Positions 26,065-34,283 of a stretch of 64,000 bases of DNA are shown piece by piece; the first letter of the stretch is position 1, and each line of letters starts with the position of its first letter. The position numbers and the translations under genes were made by a program. The stretch is from assembly GCF_000196795.1 (NCBI RefSeq), contig NC_014259.1:868001-932000 (forward strand). Direction: 5' to 3'. Origin of the DNA: Acinetobacter oleivorans DR1. GTDB lineage: Bacteria > Pseudomonadota > Gammaproteobacteria > Pseudomonadales > Moraxellaceae. The notes beneath the pieces are model-generated. The model searched no databases and had not been told where the DNA came from. It worked only from the letters and a program-made list of their open reading frames with translations.

Positions 26065-27072
26065 ATGAAAAATAAACTGCCATTCTTGTCTTTATTTTTT
26101 GCTTGTCTTACTGCATCAACAGTCAGTTCTGCAAATAATGTGTATGGAGAGCATTTAGAAGGATTTAAATATCCTTATCCGCTCCAATATTTTAACTTCT
26201 CATCCCAACAGCAAAATTTAAAAATGGGATATATGGATGTTCAACCCCAAAAACCTAATGGGCAAACAGTGGTGGTTTTGCATGGCAAAAACTTTTGTGG
26301 TGCAACTTGGGAAGAAACCATTAGTTTTCTAACACAAAATGGCTATCGGGTGATTGCTCCCGATCAAATCGGTTTCTGTACTTCTAGCAAACCAGATCAT
26401 TATCAATATAGCTTCCAACAGCTTGCGCAAAATACACATGCTTTATTGGATAGGTTAAAGATTAATAATCCTATTTTGTTAGCACATTCCACAGGGGGAA
26501 TGTTGGCTACTCGCTATGCGTTGATGTATCCCAAACAAACAAAATTATTAGCAATGATTAATCCGATTGGACTAGAGGATTGGAAAGCAAAAGGAGTTCC
26601 ATATCGTAGTGTTGATCAATGGTATCAGCGCGAATTGAATTTAAGTGCTGAGTCAATTAAGGCTTATGAGTCAAAAACGTATTATGGAGGGGAATGGAAG
26701 CCAGAATATGGTAAATGGGTTGATATGCTGGCTGGATTAAATGCAGGTAAAGGACATGAGAAAGTCGCTTGGAATTCAGCACTTATTTACGACATGATTT
26801 TTACCCAACCTGTCTATTATGAGTTTCCTAACATTAAAGTACCTACTGTGCTTTATATTGGGACTGATGATACCACTGCTATTGGAAGTGATATTGCCCC
26901 ACCTGAAGTTAAACAAAAAATTGGTCAATACAGTGTTCTTGGTAAAGAAGCTGCCAAAAGGATTCCAAATGCTGAATTAATAGAATTTGCCAATATGGGG
27001 CATGCTCCACAAATGCAAAATCCCAAAAAATTTCATGAGGCTTTGATTAAAACCTTACAGAAATATAATTAA
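26065..27072 (+). CDS. Secreted alpha/beta hydrolase (serine type)
   Basis: A 335-residue protein with a signal peptide (1-23). It has the alpha/beta hydrolase order: HGKNFCGATW (73-82) at the oxyanion hole, nucleophile Ser142 in AHSTGG, an acid in GTDDT (268-269), and His313 in MGHAP. Unlike its two upstream neighbours the nucleophile is Ser, so it is an esterase, lipase or lactonase type rather than an epoxide hydrolase. A Cys pair (Cys78, Cys105) may form a disulphide. It follows the second cif-like gene by 91 bases on the same strand and may belong to the same operon. Substrate unknown. Confidence 0.85.
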   Translation: MKNKLPFLSLFFACLTASTVSSANNVYGEHLEGFKYPYPLQYFNFSSQQQNLKMGYMDVQPQKPNGQTVVVLHGKNFCGATWEETISFLTQNGYRVIAPDQIGFCTSSKPDHYQYSFQQLAQNTHALLDRLKINNPILLAHSTGGMLATRYALMYPKQTKLLAMINPIGLEDWKAKGVPYRSVDQWYQRELNLSAESIKAYESKTYYGGEWKPEYGKWVDMLAGLNAGKGHEKVAWNSALIYDMIFTQPVYYEFPNIKVPTVLYIGTDDTTAIGSDIAPPEVKQKIGQYSVLGKEAAKRIPNAELIEFANMGHAPQMQNPKKFHEALIKTLQKYN

Positions 27073-27143
27073 TTTTCTCTTTAATATTATTTTATTACAG
27101 GCTTATTCATTAATTTAAGTTTAAGGAATAAGCTCTGAAATAT

Positions 27144-27761
27144 CTATTCTTTATATTGCCATGCTTTTAAAAAGGTCCGGCAAACTTCTTCATTTAACTG
27201 CTGTAGCTCTTGAGGGGTCGGAATGTTTCCGCTAATCAGCGTAGCAGGATATGCATATCCCATTACAGCACCGAGGAATGCTTTTGTTGCTTCCTCTGGC
27301 TGATCAATTTTAACAATGCCTGCATTGTGTGCTGTTGCAAGAATATCGGTTAACGATCTTTTAATATTTCCTTGAGTACGCTGTTGAATTTTTGGAAGAA
27401 TTTCCTTCATTTCAACTAATGCAATAATCAGCAATCTTTGCAGGCGAATGACATCAATATGATAAAAATGATTTTGTACAGCCTGCCCAATTTCTAAGAG
27501 TAATTGATCTAGGCGCTTATTTTTTAATTCATGTTGTTCAACAAAAGGCACTTCCATTTCTGTTTTTAAATGATCAAAAACTTCAATAAGTAGAGCCGTC
27601 TTAGTTGGGAAATGGTTATATAAAGTTTGTCGATTTGTTCCGGCTTTAGCTGCGATAGCTTCTAAACGAACTTCTAATCCATGCTCAAGAAATAGTGCAC
27701 GCGCTGCTGCAAGGATAGTAGGGCGAATTCGAGAAGGACGACCTGGAGATTTTTTTAACAT
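27144..27761 (-). CDS. TetR family regulator of the adjacent RND pump
   Basis: A 205-residue TetR protein: DNA-binding domain at about 8-58 (AARALFLEHGLE, then AAKAGTNRQTLYNHFPTKTALL) and a TetR_C_AefR-like C-terminus. It is divergent from the efflux operon beginning at 27840; a 13-bp-arm palindrome lies in the 78-base gap. By analogy with similar pairs it should repress both itself and the pump and release DNA on binding a pump substrate. Confidence 0.9.
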   Translation of the reverse strand: MLKKSPGRPSRIRPTILAAARALFLEHGLEVRLEAIAAKAGTNRQTLYNHFPTKTALLIEVFDHLKTEMEVPFVEQHELKNKRLDQLLLEIGQAVQNHFYHIDVIRLQRLLIIALVEMKEILPKIQQRTQGNIKRSLTDILATAHNAGIVKIDQPEEATKAFLGAVMGYAYPATLISGNIPTPQELQQLNEEVCRTFLKAWQYKE

Positions 27762-27784
27762 ATGAGGATTTCTTGCACATCTTA

Positions 27785-27813
27785 TTTATTTACTTTACAG
27801 TAAAGTAAATAAA
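27785..27813. promoter_or_regulatory. TetR operator upstream of RND efflux operon
   Basis: Perfect inverted repeat with 13-base arms TTTATTTACTTTA and TAAAGTAAATAAA around CAG. It overlaps a possible -35 (TTTACA, 27794-27799), with a TATAAG-like -10 at 27819-27824. A second small palindrome TCTGGG-GT-CCCAGA (27825-27838) ends just before the adaptor ATG and could mask its ribosome site. Confidence 0.75.
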
Positions 27814-27839
27814 TTGTCTATAAGTCTGGGGTCCCAGAT

Positions 27840-28964
27840 ATGTTTGTTTTTAATTTTTTACATCGTAATGCTTTGTGTTTATTGCCTTTGCTACTTTTTT
27901 TGAATGGCTGTGATTCTGATCAGCCTGTGACTAAAAATATTCAACAGGTGGGCACGATCACTATAAAACCAGAGACGATTGAATCTACCTATCAATTGGC
28001 TGGAAGAACAGTTGCCTCTGAGATTTCTCAAGTGCGACCGCAAGTAAATGGCGTGGTTGTCGAGCAATTGTTTAAAGAAGGCTCTCAGGTAAGTAAAGGC
28101 CAACCCCTTTATAAAATTGATTCTTCACTTTATCGGGATAGCGTTGACGAGGCCGCGGGTAACCTTGCACTCGCTAAAGCAACAGTAAATTCGACTCGTT
28201 TGCAAGCCGAGCGCTATAAAGAATTGATTAAAGTAAATGGCGTGAGTCAGCAAGAGCTTGATAATGCTCAAAGTGCATATGAACAAGCAAAAGCCACCGT
28301 GACAGTAAATGAAGCCCTACTGAAAACGGCACGAACCAATTTACGTTATACACAAGTTACTGCGCCTATTTCAGGACGGATAGGGCGCTCTTCAATTACA
28401 CGTGGAGCTTTAGTCACCTCGGCCCAAACAGATCCTTTAGCAACGATTCAAAAACTAGATCCCATGTATGTTGATTTGACTCAGTCGAGTGATGAATACA
28501 TGGCGCTGCGCAAACAGCTTACTGAAAATGGAATAAAACCGACTGAGCTTTCAGTACGTTTACAGCTTGAAAATGGCACGAACTATGCGGAACAAGGAAC
28601 GTTTAAATTTAGTGATATTGCAGTAGATGAAGCCACTGGAAGTGTCACGTTACGTGCTGCGTTTTCTAACTCGAATAATGCTTTATTACCGGGAATATAT
28701 GTACGGGCGGAACTTGGAACGGGCACACGTCCTAACAGTATCTTAATTCCTCAAGGTGCGCTGTTCCGAGATGCAGAAGGAAATGCGCTTGTTTGGGTTG
28801 TTGGAAAAGATAATAAAGCCGAACAACGAAAAATTACTTTAGGGAGTGCGATTGATAATCGTTGGTTAGTGACCTCTGGCTTGAAAGCGGGAGATCAAGT
28901 CATTGTTGATGGTCTGCAAGGTTTAAGTGCCGGCATGACGATTGATCCTACCCCAATGAGCTGA
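27840..28964 (+). CDS. RND efflux periplasmic adaptor (membrane fusion lipoprotein)
   Basis: A 374-residue AcrA/MexA-type adaptor. The N-terminus is a lipoprotein signal with lipobox LNGC and lipidated Cys24. The biotinyl-lipoyl-like half-motifs (VRPQVNGVVVEQLFKEGSQVSKGQ, in pieces, near 65-88, and TAPISGRIGRS near 180) flank an alpha-helical hairpin at about 100-165. The beta-barrel and membrane-proximal domains follow. It links the permease encoded 9 bases downstream to an outer-membrane channel, which is not encoded here and must be borrowed. First gene of the TetR-controlled pair. Confidence 0.95.
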   Translation: MFVFNFLHRNALCLLPLLLFLNGCDSDQPVTKNIQQVGTITIKPETIESTYQLAGRTVASEISQVRPQVNGVVVEQLFKEGSQVSKGQPLYKIDSSLYRDSVDEAAGNLALAKATVNSTRLQAERYKELIKVNGVSQQELDNAQSAYEQAKATVTVNEALLKTARTNLRYTQVTAPISGRIGRSSITRGALVTSAQTDPLATIQKLDPMYVDLTQSSDEYMALRKQLTENGIKPTELSVRLQLENGTNYAEQGTFKFSDIAVDEATGSVTLRAAFSNSNNALLPGIYVRAELGTGTRPNSILIPQGALFRDAEGNALVWVVGKDNKAEQRKITLGSAIDNRWLVTSGLKAGDQVIVDGLQGLSAGMTIDPTPMS

Positions 28965-28973
28965 GGATTCTCT

Positions 28974-31900
28974 ATGTTGTCGAGTTTTTTTATTGCACGA
29001 CCTATTTTTGCTTGGGTCCTCTCTATTTGTATTATGGCATTGGGGACGATTTCGATTTTAACGTTACCCATTGAGCAATATCCTGACATTGCACCACCGG
29101 GTGTAAATGTCACTGCGAATTACCCGGGAGCATCGGCCAAAACTGTTGAAGACAGTGTGACCCAGATTTTGGAGCAACAAATTAAGGGTATTGATGGTCT
29201 TCTTTATTTTTCATCGAGTAGTAGTTCGGCAGGACAAGCACGAATAAGTCTGAGTTTCGATCAAAATACCAATCCCGATACTGCGCAGGTGCAGGTGCAA
29301 AATGCTGTGAATCAGGCGCTGAGTCGATTGCCTCAAGAGGTTCAGCAGCAAGGGATCACTGTAACAAAATCACAAGGCGATAGTTTACTGGTCTTTGCGC
29401 TTTATGATGAAAGTGGGACTAGATCTTCTGTCGACATATCTGACTATATGGTGAGCACACTTCAAGACCCATTAAGTCGGGTCGATGGAGTAGGTGAAAT
29501 CACTGTATTTGGTGCTCAATATGCAATGCGTATCTGGCTTGATCCTCATAAATTAAACAGTTATGGATTAATGCCATCAGACGTTAGAACCGCAATTGAA
29601 GCACAAAACACTCAAATTACTGCGGGAGAATTAGGCGCATTACCCACGCGTGATGGGCAGGCTCTAAATGCAACAGTAACAGCATTATCTCGGCTACAAA
29701 CCGTGAGCCAATTTGAAAATATTATTTTGCGGACACAAACAAATGGTGCGGTTGTATTACTTAAAGATGTTGCCCGAGTCGAGCGCGGTGCAGAGAGTTA
29801 TCAGACGTCTACACGTCTGAATGGAAAGCCAGCTTCGGGGATGTCTATTCAGCTTGCATCTGGTGCCAATGCATTAGAAACCGCTGAGCGAGTTAAAGCT
29901 GAGGTCACACGATTAACTGCCTCTATGCCAGCGGGTTTAAAAGTTGCATACCCACGCGACAGTACGCCATTTGTAGAAGCTTCGGTAAATGGAGTGATTA
30001 AAACTTTAGCTGAAGCGATTGTTCTCGTCATTATTGTCATGTTCTTATTTTTGCAGAGCTGGCGTGCGACTTTAATTCCGGCAATTGCAGTCCCAGTTGT
30101 ATTGTTAGGTACATTTGGCGTATTGAGCGTACTTGGTTATAGCATTAATACACTGACTTTGTTTGCGATGGTTTTGGCAATTGGTTTGCTTGTAGATGAT
30201 GCAATTGTGGTCGTGGAAAATGTTGAGCGGGTTATGCATGAACAAAATGTTGATGCTCGGCAAGCCACCTTAATTTCAATGAAGGAGATATCAGGTGCGC
30301 TCGTGGGTATTGCCATGGTACTCGCAGCGGTATTTTTACCTATGGCATTTTTTGGTGGTTCCGTCGGGATTATCTATCGCCAGTTCTCGGTAACGCTCGT
30401 ATCGGCTATGGTACTTTCTGCAATTGTTGCTTTAACACTTTCACCTGCGCTATGTGCAACCTTACTCAAACCTGCAAATGAAAAGCATAAACAGAGAAAA
30501 TTTTTTACTTGGTTCAACCGTAAAGTAGAGCAAGGTCAATCAGGCTACCGTACAAAGCTAGTTGCTGTTTTAGGTAAACCCAAAATATTTATGATCATAT
30601 TCGTGGGTATTACAGCTTTGTTAGGTTGGCAATATACGCGTATGAATACGGGGTTTTTACCCCAAGAAGACCAAGGCTCGGTTATGGTTCAATTTAGTAC
30701 GCCTGTAGGCACGACACTAGCTGAAACAGAAAGGGTTGGTAATCAGATCGCAGATTATTTTTTAACGAAAGAAAAGGATAATCTCAATGTGATTTTCATG
30801 GTGATGGGTAGAAATAACGCAGGCAGTGGTCAAAATGTGGGAATGGCATTTGCTGGACTCAAACATTGGGATGACCGAGAAGGTAGTGAAAATACAGCCG
30901 AAGCTGTGATTGCTCGCGCAAATGCACATTTTAAGTCACTGCGTAACGCACGTGTTCAGGTACTTTCACCCGCTGCTGTAAGAGGGCTTGGGCAATCAAG
31001 TGGTTTTGAACTTTGGTTGCAAGATGCTGAAAATAAAGGACGAGATGCTTTAATCGCTGCACAAAATAATGTGTTAAAAGCAGCAAATGCTGATTCTGGC
31101 CTAGCAGCAGTACGTTTGAATAGCTTAGAAGATAAAGCCCAGTTACAAGTCGATATCGATCAAAGAAAAGCCAGTGCTCTTGGATTAGCTCAAGCTGATA
31201 TCAGTAATACCTTATCTTCTGCTTGGGGCGGATCTTATATTAATGACTTTATTGATAGGGGACGTGTTAAGCGAGTTTATTTACAAGGCGAAGCGAACTA
31301 TCGTTCTTTACCTCAAGATATTGGGCAGTGGTATGTTCGTGGCGCTACTGGTCAAATGACGCCATTTTCTAGTTTCTCTTCTGTAAAGTGGCAAATGGGG
31401 CCTCAAATGCTGCAACGCTTTAACGGTCTTTCAGCCGTACAACTTCAAGGCTCTGCTGCAACGGGTGAAAGTTCAGGCGGGGCTATGGATAAGATGCAGC
31501 AATTGGTCGATCAACAACAAGGCTTTAATCTTCAGTGGAGTGGATTGTCTTATCAAGAGAAGCTCGCGGGTGGCCAAACGATCTGGTTATATTTGGCTTC
31601 CATCATCTTTATCTTTTTGTGTTTGGCTGCACTTTATGAAAGTTGGTCTATTCCTGTTTCAGTCATGCTGGTTATTCCTTTGGGTCTTATTGGTGCTGTA
31701 GTTGCTGCAAGCCTAGCTGGTTTTGTTAACGATATTTACTTTCAGGTGGCTATGCTTACCACGATTGGACTTTCTGCCAAAAATGCTATTTTGATTGTTG
31801 AATTTGCGGCAGCCAAATTGGAGGCTGGTCAGGCATTAATGGACGCCATTATTGAAGGTGCGGGTCAGCGATTACGGCCAATTATTATGACATCTCTGGC

Positions 31901-32087
31901 TTTTGTTGCAGGTGTTCTACCATTGGCTGTATCTACAGGAGCAGGAGCTGTGAGCCGAAAAGAAATTGGTATCGCCGTAACGGGCGGTATGATTTCGGGA
32001 ACTCTACTTTCTATTTTCTTTGTGCCTTTATTTTTTCTTTTAGTTCGGCGTTTAACGAATAGATTAAATAACTCAGCAGGAAAATAG
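28974..32087 (+). CDS. RND multidrug efflux permease
   Basis: A complete 1,037-residue HAE-1 type permease, the normal length for AcrB homologues. It starts with the usual cytoplasmic/TM1 segment (SSFFIARPIFAWVLS), contains the proton-relay Asp408-Asp409 in LLVDDAIVVVENVER, and ends with TM7-12 (LSAKNAILIVEF, RLRPIIMTSLAF). It uses the proton gradient to expel hydrophobic or amphipathic compounds. It is the last gene of the operon and of the 10.4 kb module. It resembles the partial pump at the window start, and the two share long identical peptide stretches in TM3-TM5. Confidence 0.96.
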   Translation: MLSSFFIARPIFAWVLSICIMALGTISILTLPIEQYPDIAPPGVNVTANYPGASAKTVEDSVTQILEQQIKGIDGLLYFSSSSSSAGQARISLSFDQNTNPDTAQVQVQNAVNQALSRLPQEVQQQGITVTKSQGDSLLVFALYDESGTRSSVDISDYMVSTLQDPLSRVDGVGEITVFGAQYAMRIWLDPHKLNSYGLMPSDVRTAIEAQNTQITAGELGALPTRDGQALNATVTALSRLQTVSQFENIILRTQTNGAVVLLKDVARVERGAESYQTSTRLNGKPASGMSIQLASGANALETAERVKAEVTRLTASMPAGLKVAYPRDSTPFVEASVNGVIKTLAEAIVLVIIVMFLFLQSWRATLIPAIAVPVVLLGTFGVLSVLGYSINTLTLFAMVLAIGLLVDDAIVVVENVERVMHEQNVDARQATLISMKEISGALVGIAMVLAAVFLPMAFFGGSVGIIYRQFSVTLVSAMVLSAIVALTLSPALCATLLKPANEKHKQRKFFTWFNRKVEQGQSGYRTKLVAVLGKPKIFMIIFVGITALLGWQYTRMNTGFLPQEDQGSVMVQFSTPVGTTLAETERVGNQIADYFLTKEKDNLNVIFMVMGRNNAGSGQNVGMAFAGLKHWDDREGSENTAEAVIARANAHFKSLRNARVQVLSPAAVRGLGQSSGFELWLQDAENKGRDALIAAQNNVLKAANADSGLAAVRLNSLEDKAQLQVDIDQRKASALGLAQADISNTLSSAWGGSYINDFIDRGRVKRVYLQGEANYRSLPQDIGQWYVRGATGQMTPFSSFSSVKWQMGPQMLQRFNGLSAVQLQGSAATGESSGGAMDKMQQLVDQQQGFNLQWSGLSYQEKLAGGQTIWLYLASIIFIFLCLAALYESWSIPVSVMLVIPLGLIGAVVAASLAGFVNDIYFQVAMLTTIGLSAKNAILIVEFAAAKLEAGQALMDAIIEGAGQRLRPIIMTSLAFVAGVLPLAVSTGAGAVSRKEIGIAVTGGMISGTLLSIFFVPLFFLLVRRLTNRLNNSAGK

Positions 32088-32117
32088 TTTCACAAAAATA
32101 ATAAGAGCTATTAAAAA

Positions 32118-32153
32118 TTAGGCCCTCACGCTATAAGCAGCATGAGGGTCTAA
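32118..32153. terminator. Bidirectional terminator
   Basis: 11-bp stem TTAGGCCCTCA / TGAGGGTCTAA (one wobble) between the convergent RND permease and nitroreductase genes, 10 bases left of the right 47-bp repeat. Confidence 0.75.
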
Positions 32154-32163
32154 AATCTGACTA

Positions 32164-32210
32164 AAAACTTAGAATGTATTTTGAATAATGACATCGTCGT
32201 AAGGAAGTTT
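32164..32210 (-). repeat. Right 47-bp direct repeat (nitroreductase 3' end)
   Basis: Exact partner of 21747-21793. In this copy the sequence is functional: it holds the last 14 codons (including stop) of the nitroreductase gene and 5 bases beyond. The pair defines the edges of the efflux/epoxide-hydrolase module. Confidence 0.9.
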
Positions 32211-32774
32211 GCCCACACGTGGGTAAGGCTCGGAAGCTGACTTACCAACCGCAATCATTAAACACACCACATGATCTTCAGGTAAGTTAATTAACTTCGC
32301 CATCGCATCAAAGTCAAAACCATCCATTGGGCAACTGTCTAAACCATGCTCTTGGGCAAGCAACATTAAAGTTTGAGCAAAAATACCCGCACTACGCATC
32401 ACTTCATCACGTTGGGTTTGTGGGCGGTCACGGTAATATTGGTCAATTGCACCAACCATAATATTTTGAACTTCCGGAGAAGCTCCATCCCATACACGTT
32501 TAGCATCTGTTTCCCACGAGCTTACTTTTGCGCATAGCACAATCAGTAAAGAAGCCTCGGTAACTTGTGGCTGGTCCCAAGCAATGGTGCGAATTTTTTG
32601 TCTTAGTTCAGCGTCTTCAATTACAACAGGGCGCCAGTGCTGCAAATTAAATGCACTTGGTGCATTTGCTAAAACTTCATGTAATAACTGTTGTTTATTT
32701 TCTTCAGAGAGTTGAAATGAAGAATCGAAGCGTTTAATAGCACGACGTTTCTGAATGGCATCAATAACGTTCAT
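32169..32774 (-). CDS. Nitroreductase family protein
   Basis: A 201-residue FMN-dependent NAD(P)H oxidoreductase of the nitroreductase fold (NfsB/YdjA-like). Visible are the N-terminal KRRAIKRFDSSF FMN-phosphate-binding stretch, APSAFNLQHWRPVVI (about 37-51), and GLDSCPMDGFDF (about 139-150). Members reduce nitroaromatics or quinones. It lies 33 bases downstream of an SDR gene, probably one operon controlled by the divergent TetR at 33717. Its last 13 residues are duplicated 10.4 kb away. Confidence 0.92.
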   Translation of the reverse strand: MNVIDAIQKRRAIKRFDSSFQLSEENKQQLLHEVLANAPSAFNLQHWRPVVIEDAELRQKIRTIAWDQPQVTEASLLIVLCAKVSSWETDAKRVWDGASPEVQNIMVGAIDQYYRDRPQTQRDEVMRSAGIFAQTLMLLAQEHGLDSCPMDGFDFDAMAKLINLPEDHVVCLMIAVGKSASEPYPRVGKLPYDDVIIQNTF

Positions 32775-32807
32775 AAGATTTTCCTACTTGAGAATTGGGT
32801 AGTAGCA

Positions 32808-33593
32808 TTAGTTAATTTTATAACGTTGGGCTACTTCAGCCGAAGAAAAGTTTGGTAGTAATGTGATACGTGATTTTTCAAAATTATTCCATTGATTTAC
32901 GTCTTTTAGCACAGGAATTGTGATCGTTTCTTTACGATCAAAACCAATCAGAGCTGCATCGACCAAATCATTGACATCCATTAATGGTGGAACTTGGCTT
33001 AAGTCGATGCCTGAGCGCTCCCAAATTTCGGTTTTAGTTGCAGATGGCAATACGGCTTGAACATGCACGCCATGATCTTTTAACTCTAAATGTAAGCCTT
33101 GGCTAAAAAATTGGATGAAAGATTTACTTGCGCCATAAATGGTCGAACCAAGTTCAGGAGCTAATCCAAGCACTGAACCTAAATTAATAATCGCGCCTTT
33201 ACCTTTGCGTAGAAGAGGTTGCGAAATTGCATGAGACAACCGAACAACTGCGGTCATATTTAAAGTTATAAGTTTTTCAATGTCTTTAATATCTTGAGTC
33301 AAAAAGTTTCCATTCAGTGCAATCCCAGCGTTATTTACCAAAATTTCAATATCAGCATCGTTTTTGAGTACATCTTCAATTTTAGTGATGTCTTGATCTT
33401 TTGATAGATCGGCTTGAATGAACTCGACCTGTACACCGTATTTTTCTTGAAGATCTTTTGAGATTTTATCTAAGCGATTGGTGTCTCGTGCAACCAAGAT
33501 TAAGTTATGGCCACGTTGAGCAAATCGGTCTGCATAGACAGAACCAATTCCTGACGAAGCTCCTGTAATAAGTACTTTTGATTGAGCTGACAT
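32808..33593 (-). CDS. SDR family oxidoreductase
   Basis: A 261-residue short-chain dehydrogenase/reductase. Cofactor motif TGASSGIG (10-17), NNAG at 87-90, and catalytic Ser140, Tyr153 and Lys157 (YGASK). The C-terminal half resembles the DltE/YqjQ-like classical SDRs with ASSGIGSVYADRFAQRGHN at the front. NAD(P)-dependent; the substrate is unknown. It is the first gene of an operon with the nitroreductase, divergent from a TetR gene with a strong palindrome in between, so a redox or xenobiotic response is likely. Confidence 0.92.
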   Translation of the reverse strand: MSAQSKVLITGASSGIGSVYADRFAQRGHNLILVARDTNRLDKISKDLQEKYGVQVEFIQADLSKDQDITKIEDVLKNDADIEILVNNAGIALNGNFLTQDIKDIEKLITLNMTAVVRLSHAISQPLLRKGKGAIINLGSVLGLAPELGSTIYGASKSFIQFFSQGLHLELKDHGVHVQAVLPSATKTEIWERSGIDLSQVPPLMDVNDLVDAALIGFDRKETITIPVLKDVNQWNNFEKSRITLLPNFSSAEVAQRYKIN

Positions 33594-33614
33594 GTGATGT
33601 CTCCACGCTTTAAT

Positions 33615-33678
33615 TTTTAGATTATGACTATAATCTAAAATATACAGGTTTTGATGTCAACCATAATCAATGTATAAT
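33615..33678. promoter_or_regulatory. Divergent SDR/TetR promoters with palindromic operator
   Basis: Leftward promoter: TTGACA (33660-33655), 17 bases, TAGATT (33637-33632). The palindrome TTTTAGATTAT-GACT-ATAATCTAAAA (33615-33640, 11-base arms) covers that -10 box. Rightward: TTGATG (33651-33656), 16 bases, TATAAT (33673-33678). A second, weaker inverted repeat CATAAT/ATTATG (about 33662-33682) covers the rightward -10. This is a classic TetR layout controlling both directions. Confidence 0.72.
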
Positions 33679-33716
33679 TATGACCAGTAGGGTGAATAAA
33701 AAGTGAGTAGGCCAAC

Positions 33717-34283
33717 ATGAAAGTCAGTAAAACTCAGGTAAAAGAAAACCGAGAAAAAATTGTTGAAAAGGCGACTCAACTCTTTCGTAACAAAGGCTAT
33801 GACGGAGTTGGCATTGCCGAGTTAATGTCTAGCGCAGGGTTTACTCACGGCGGCTTTTATAAACATTTCACTTCGAAAACAGACCTTGTCTCAATTACCG
33901 TTAAGCACGGGCTTGAGCAGGTTTTAAAAAGAATAGAAGGCTTAAACTTAACTCAATTTATTCAGCTTTATGTGTCCCGCACTCATCGAGACAACCGAGA
34001 TTTGGGCTGTACCTTAACTGCACTATCTTGTGATACTGCAAGACAGCCAGACGAAGTAAAAGTCGAATTTGAAGAGGGCATTGAGCAACTTATTCAGTTC
34101 ATTATGAATGAACGAGCAAAACAAGTTTCTTTGGAAACGCCAGAGTTGAGAAAGCAAGCTATTAATATTCTTGCTCAATCTGTAGGGGCAATTGCCTTGT
34201 CTCGCGCATGCCCAGACCAATCTGTGCTTAGCGATGAAATATTGGAAAGCTGTAAAGAAAGTCTTTTAAAATTAGCAGATTAA
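33717..34283 (+). CDS. TetR/AcrR family regulator
   Basis: A 188-residue TetR protein of the group with a TetR_C_13-like C-terminus. The DNA-binding domain (about 8-58) reads KATQLFRNKGYDGVGIAELM, SSAGFTHGGFYKHFTSKTDL. Conserved CTLTALSCD (Cys100 and Cys107) could be redox-active, as in NemR-type electrophile sensors. It is divergent from the SDR-nitroreductase operon, with two palindromes between them. Its end overlaps the convergent glycerate kinase gene by 4 bases. Confidence 0.9.
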   Translation: MKVSKTQVKENREKIVEKATQLFRNKGYDGVGIAELMSSAGFTHGGFYKHFTSKTDLVSITVKHGLEQVLKRIEGLNLTQFIQLYVSRTHRDNRDLGCTLTALSCDTARQPDEVKVEFEEGIEQLIQFIMNERAKQVSLETPELRKQAINILAQSVGAIALSRACPDQSVLSDEILESCKESLLKLAD

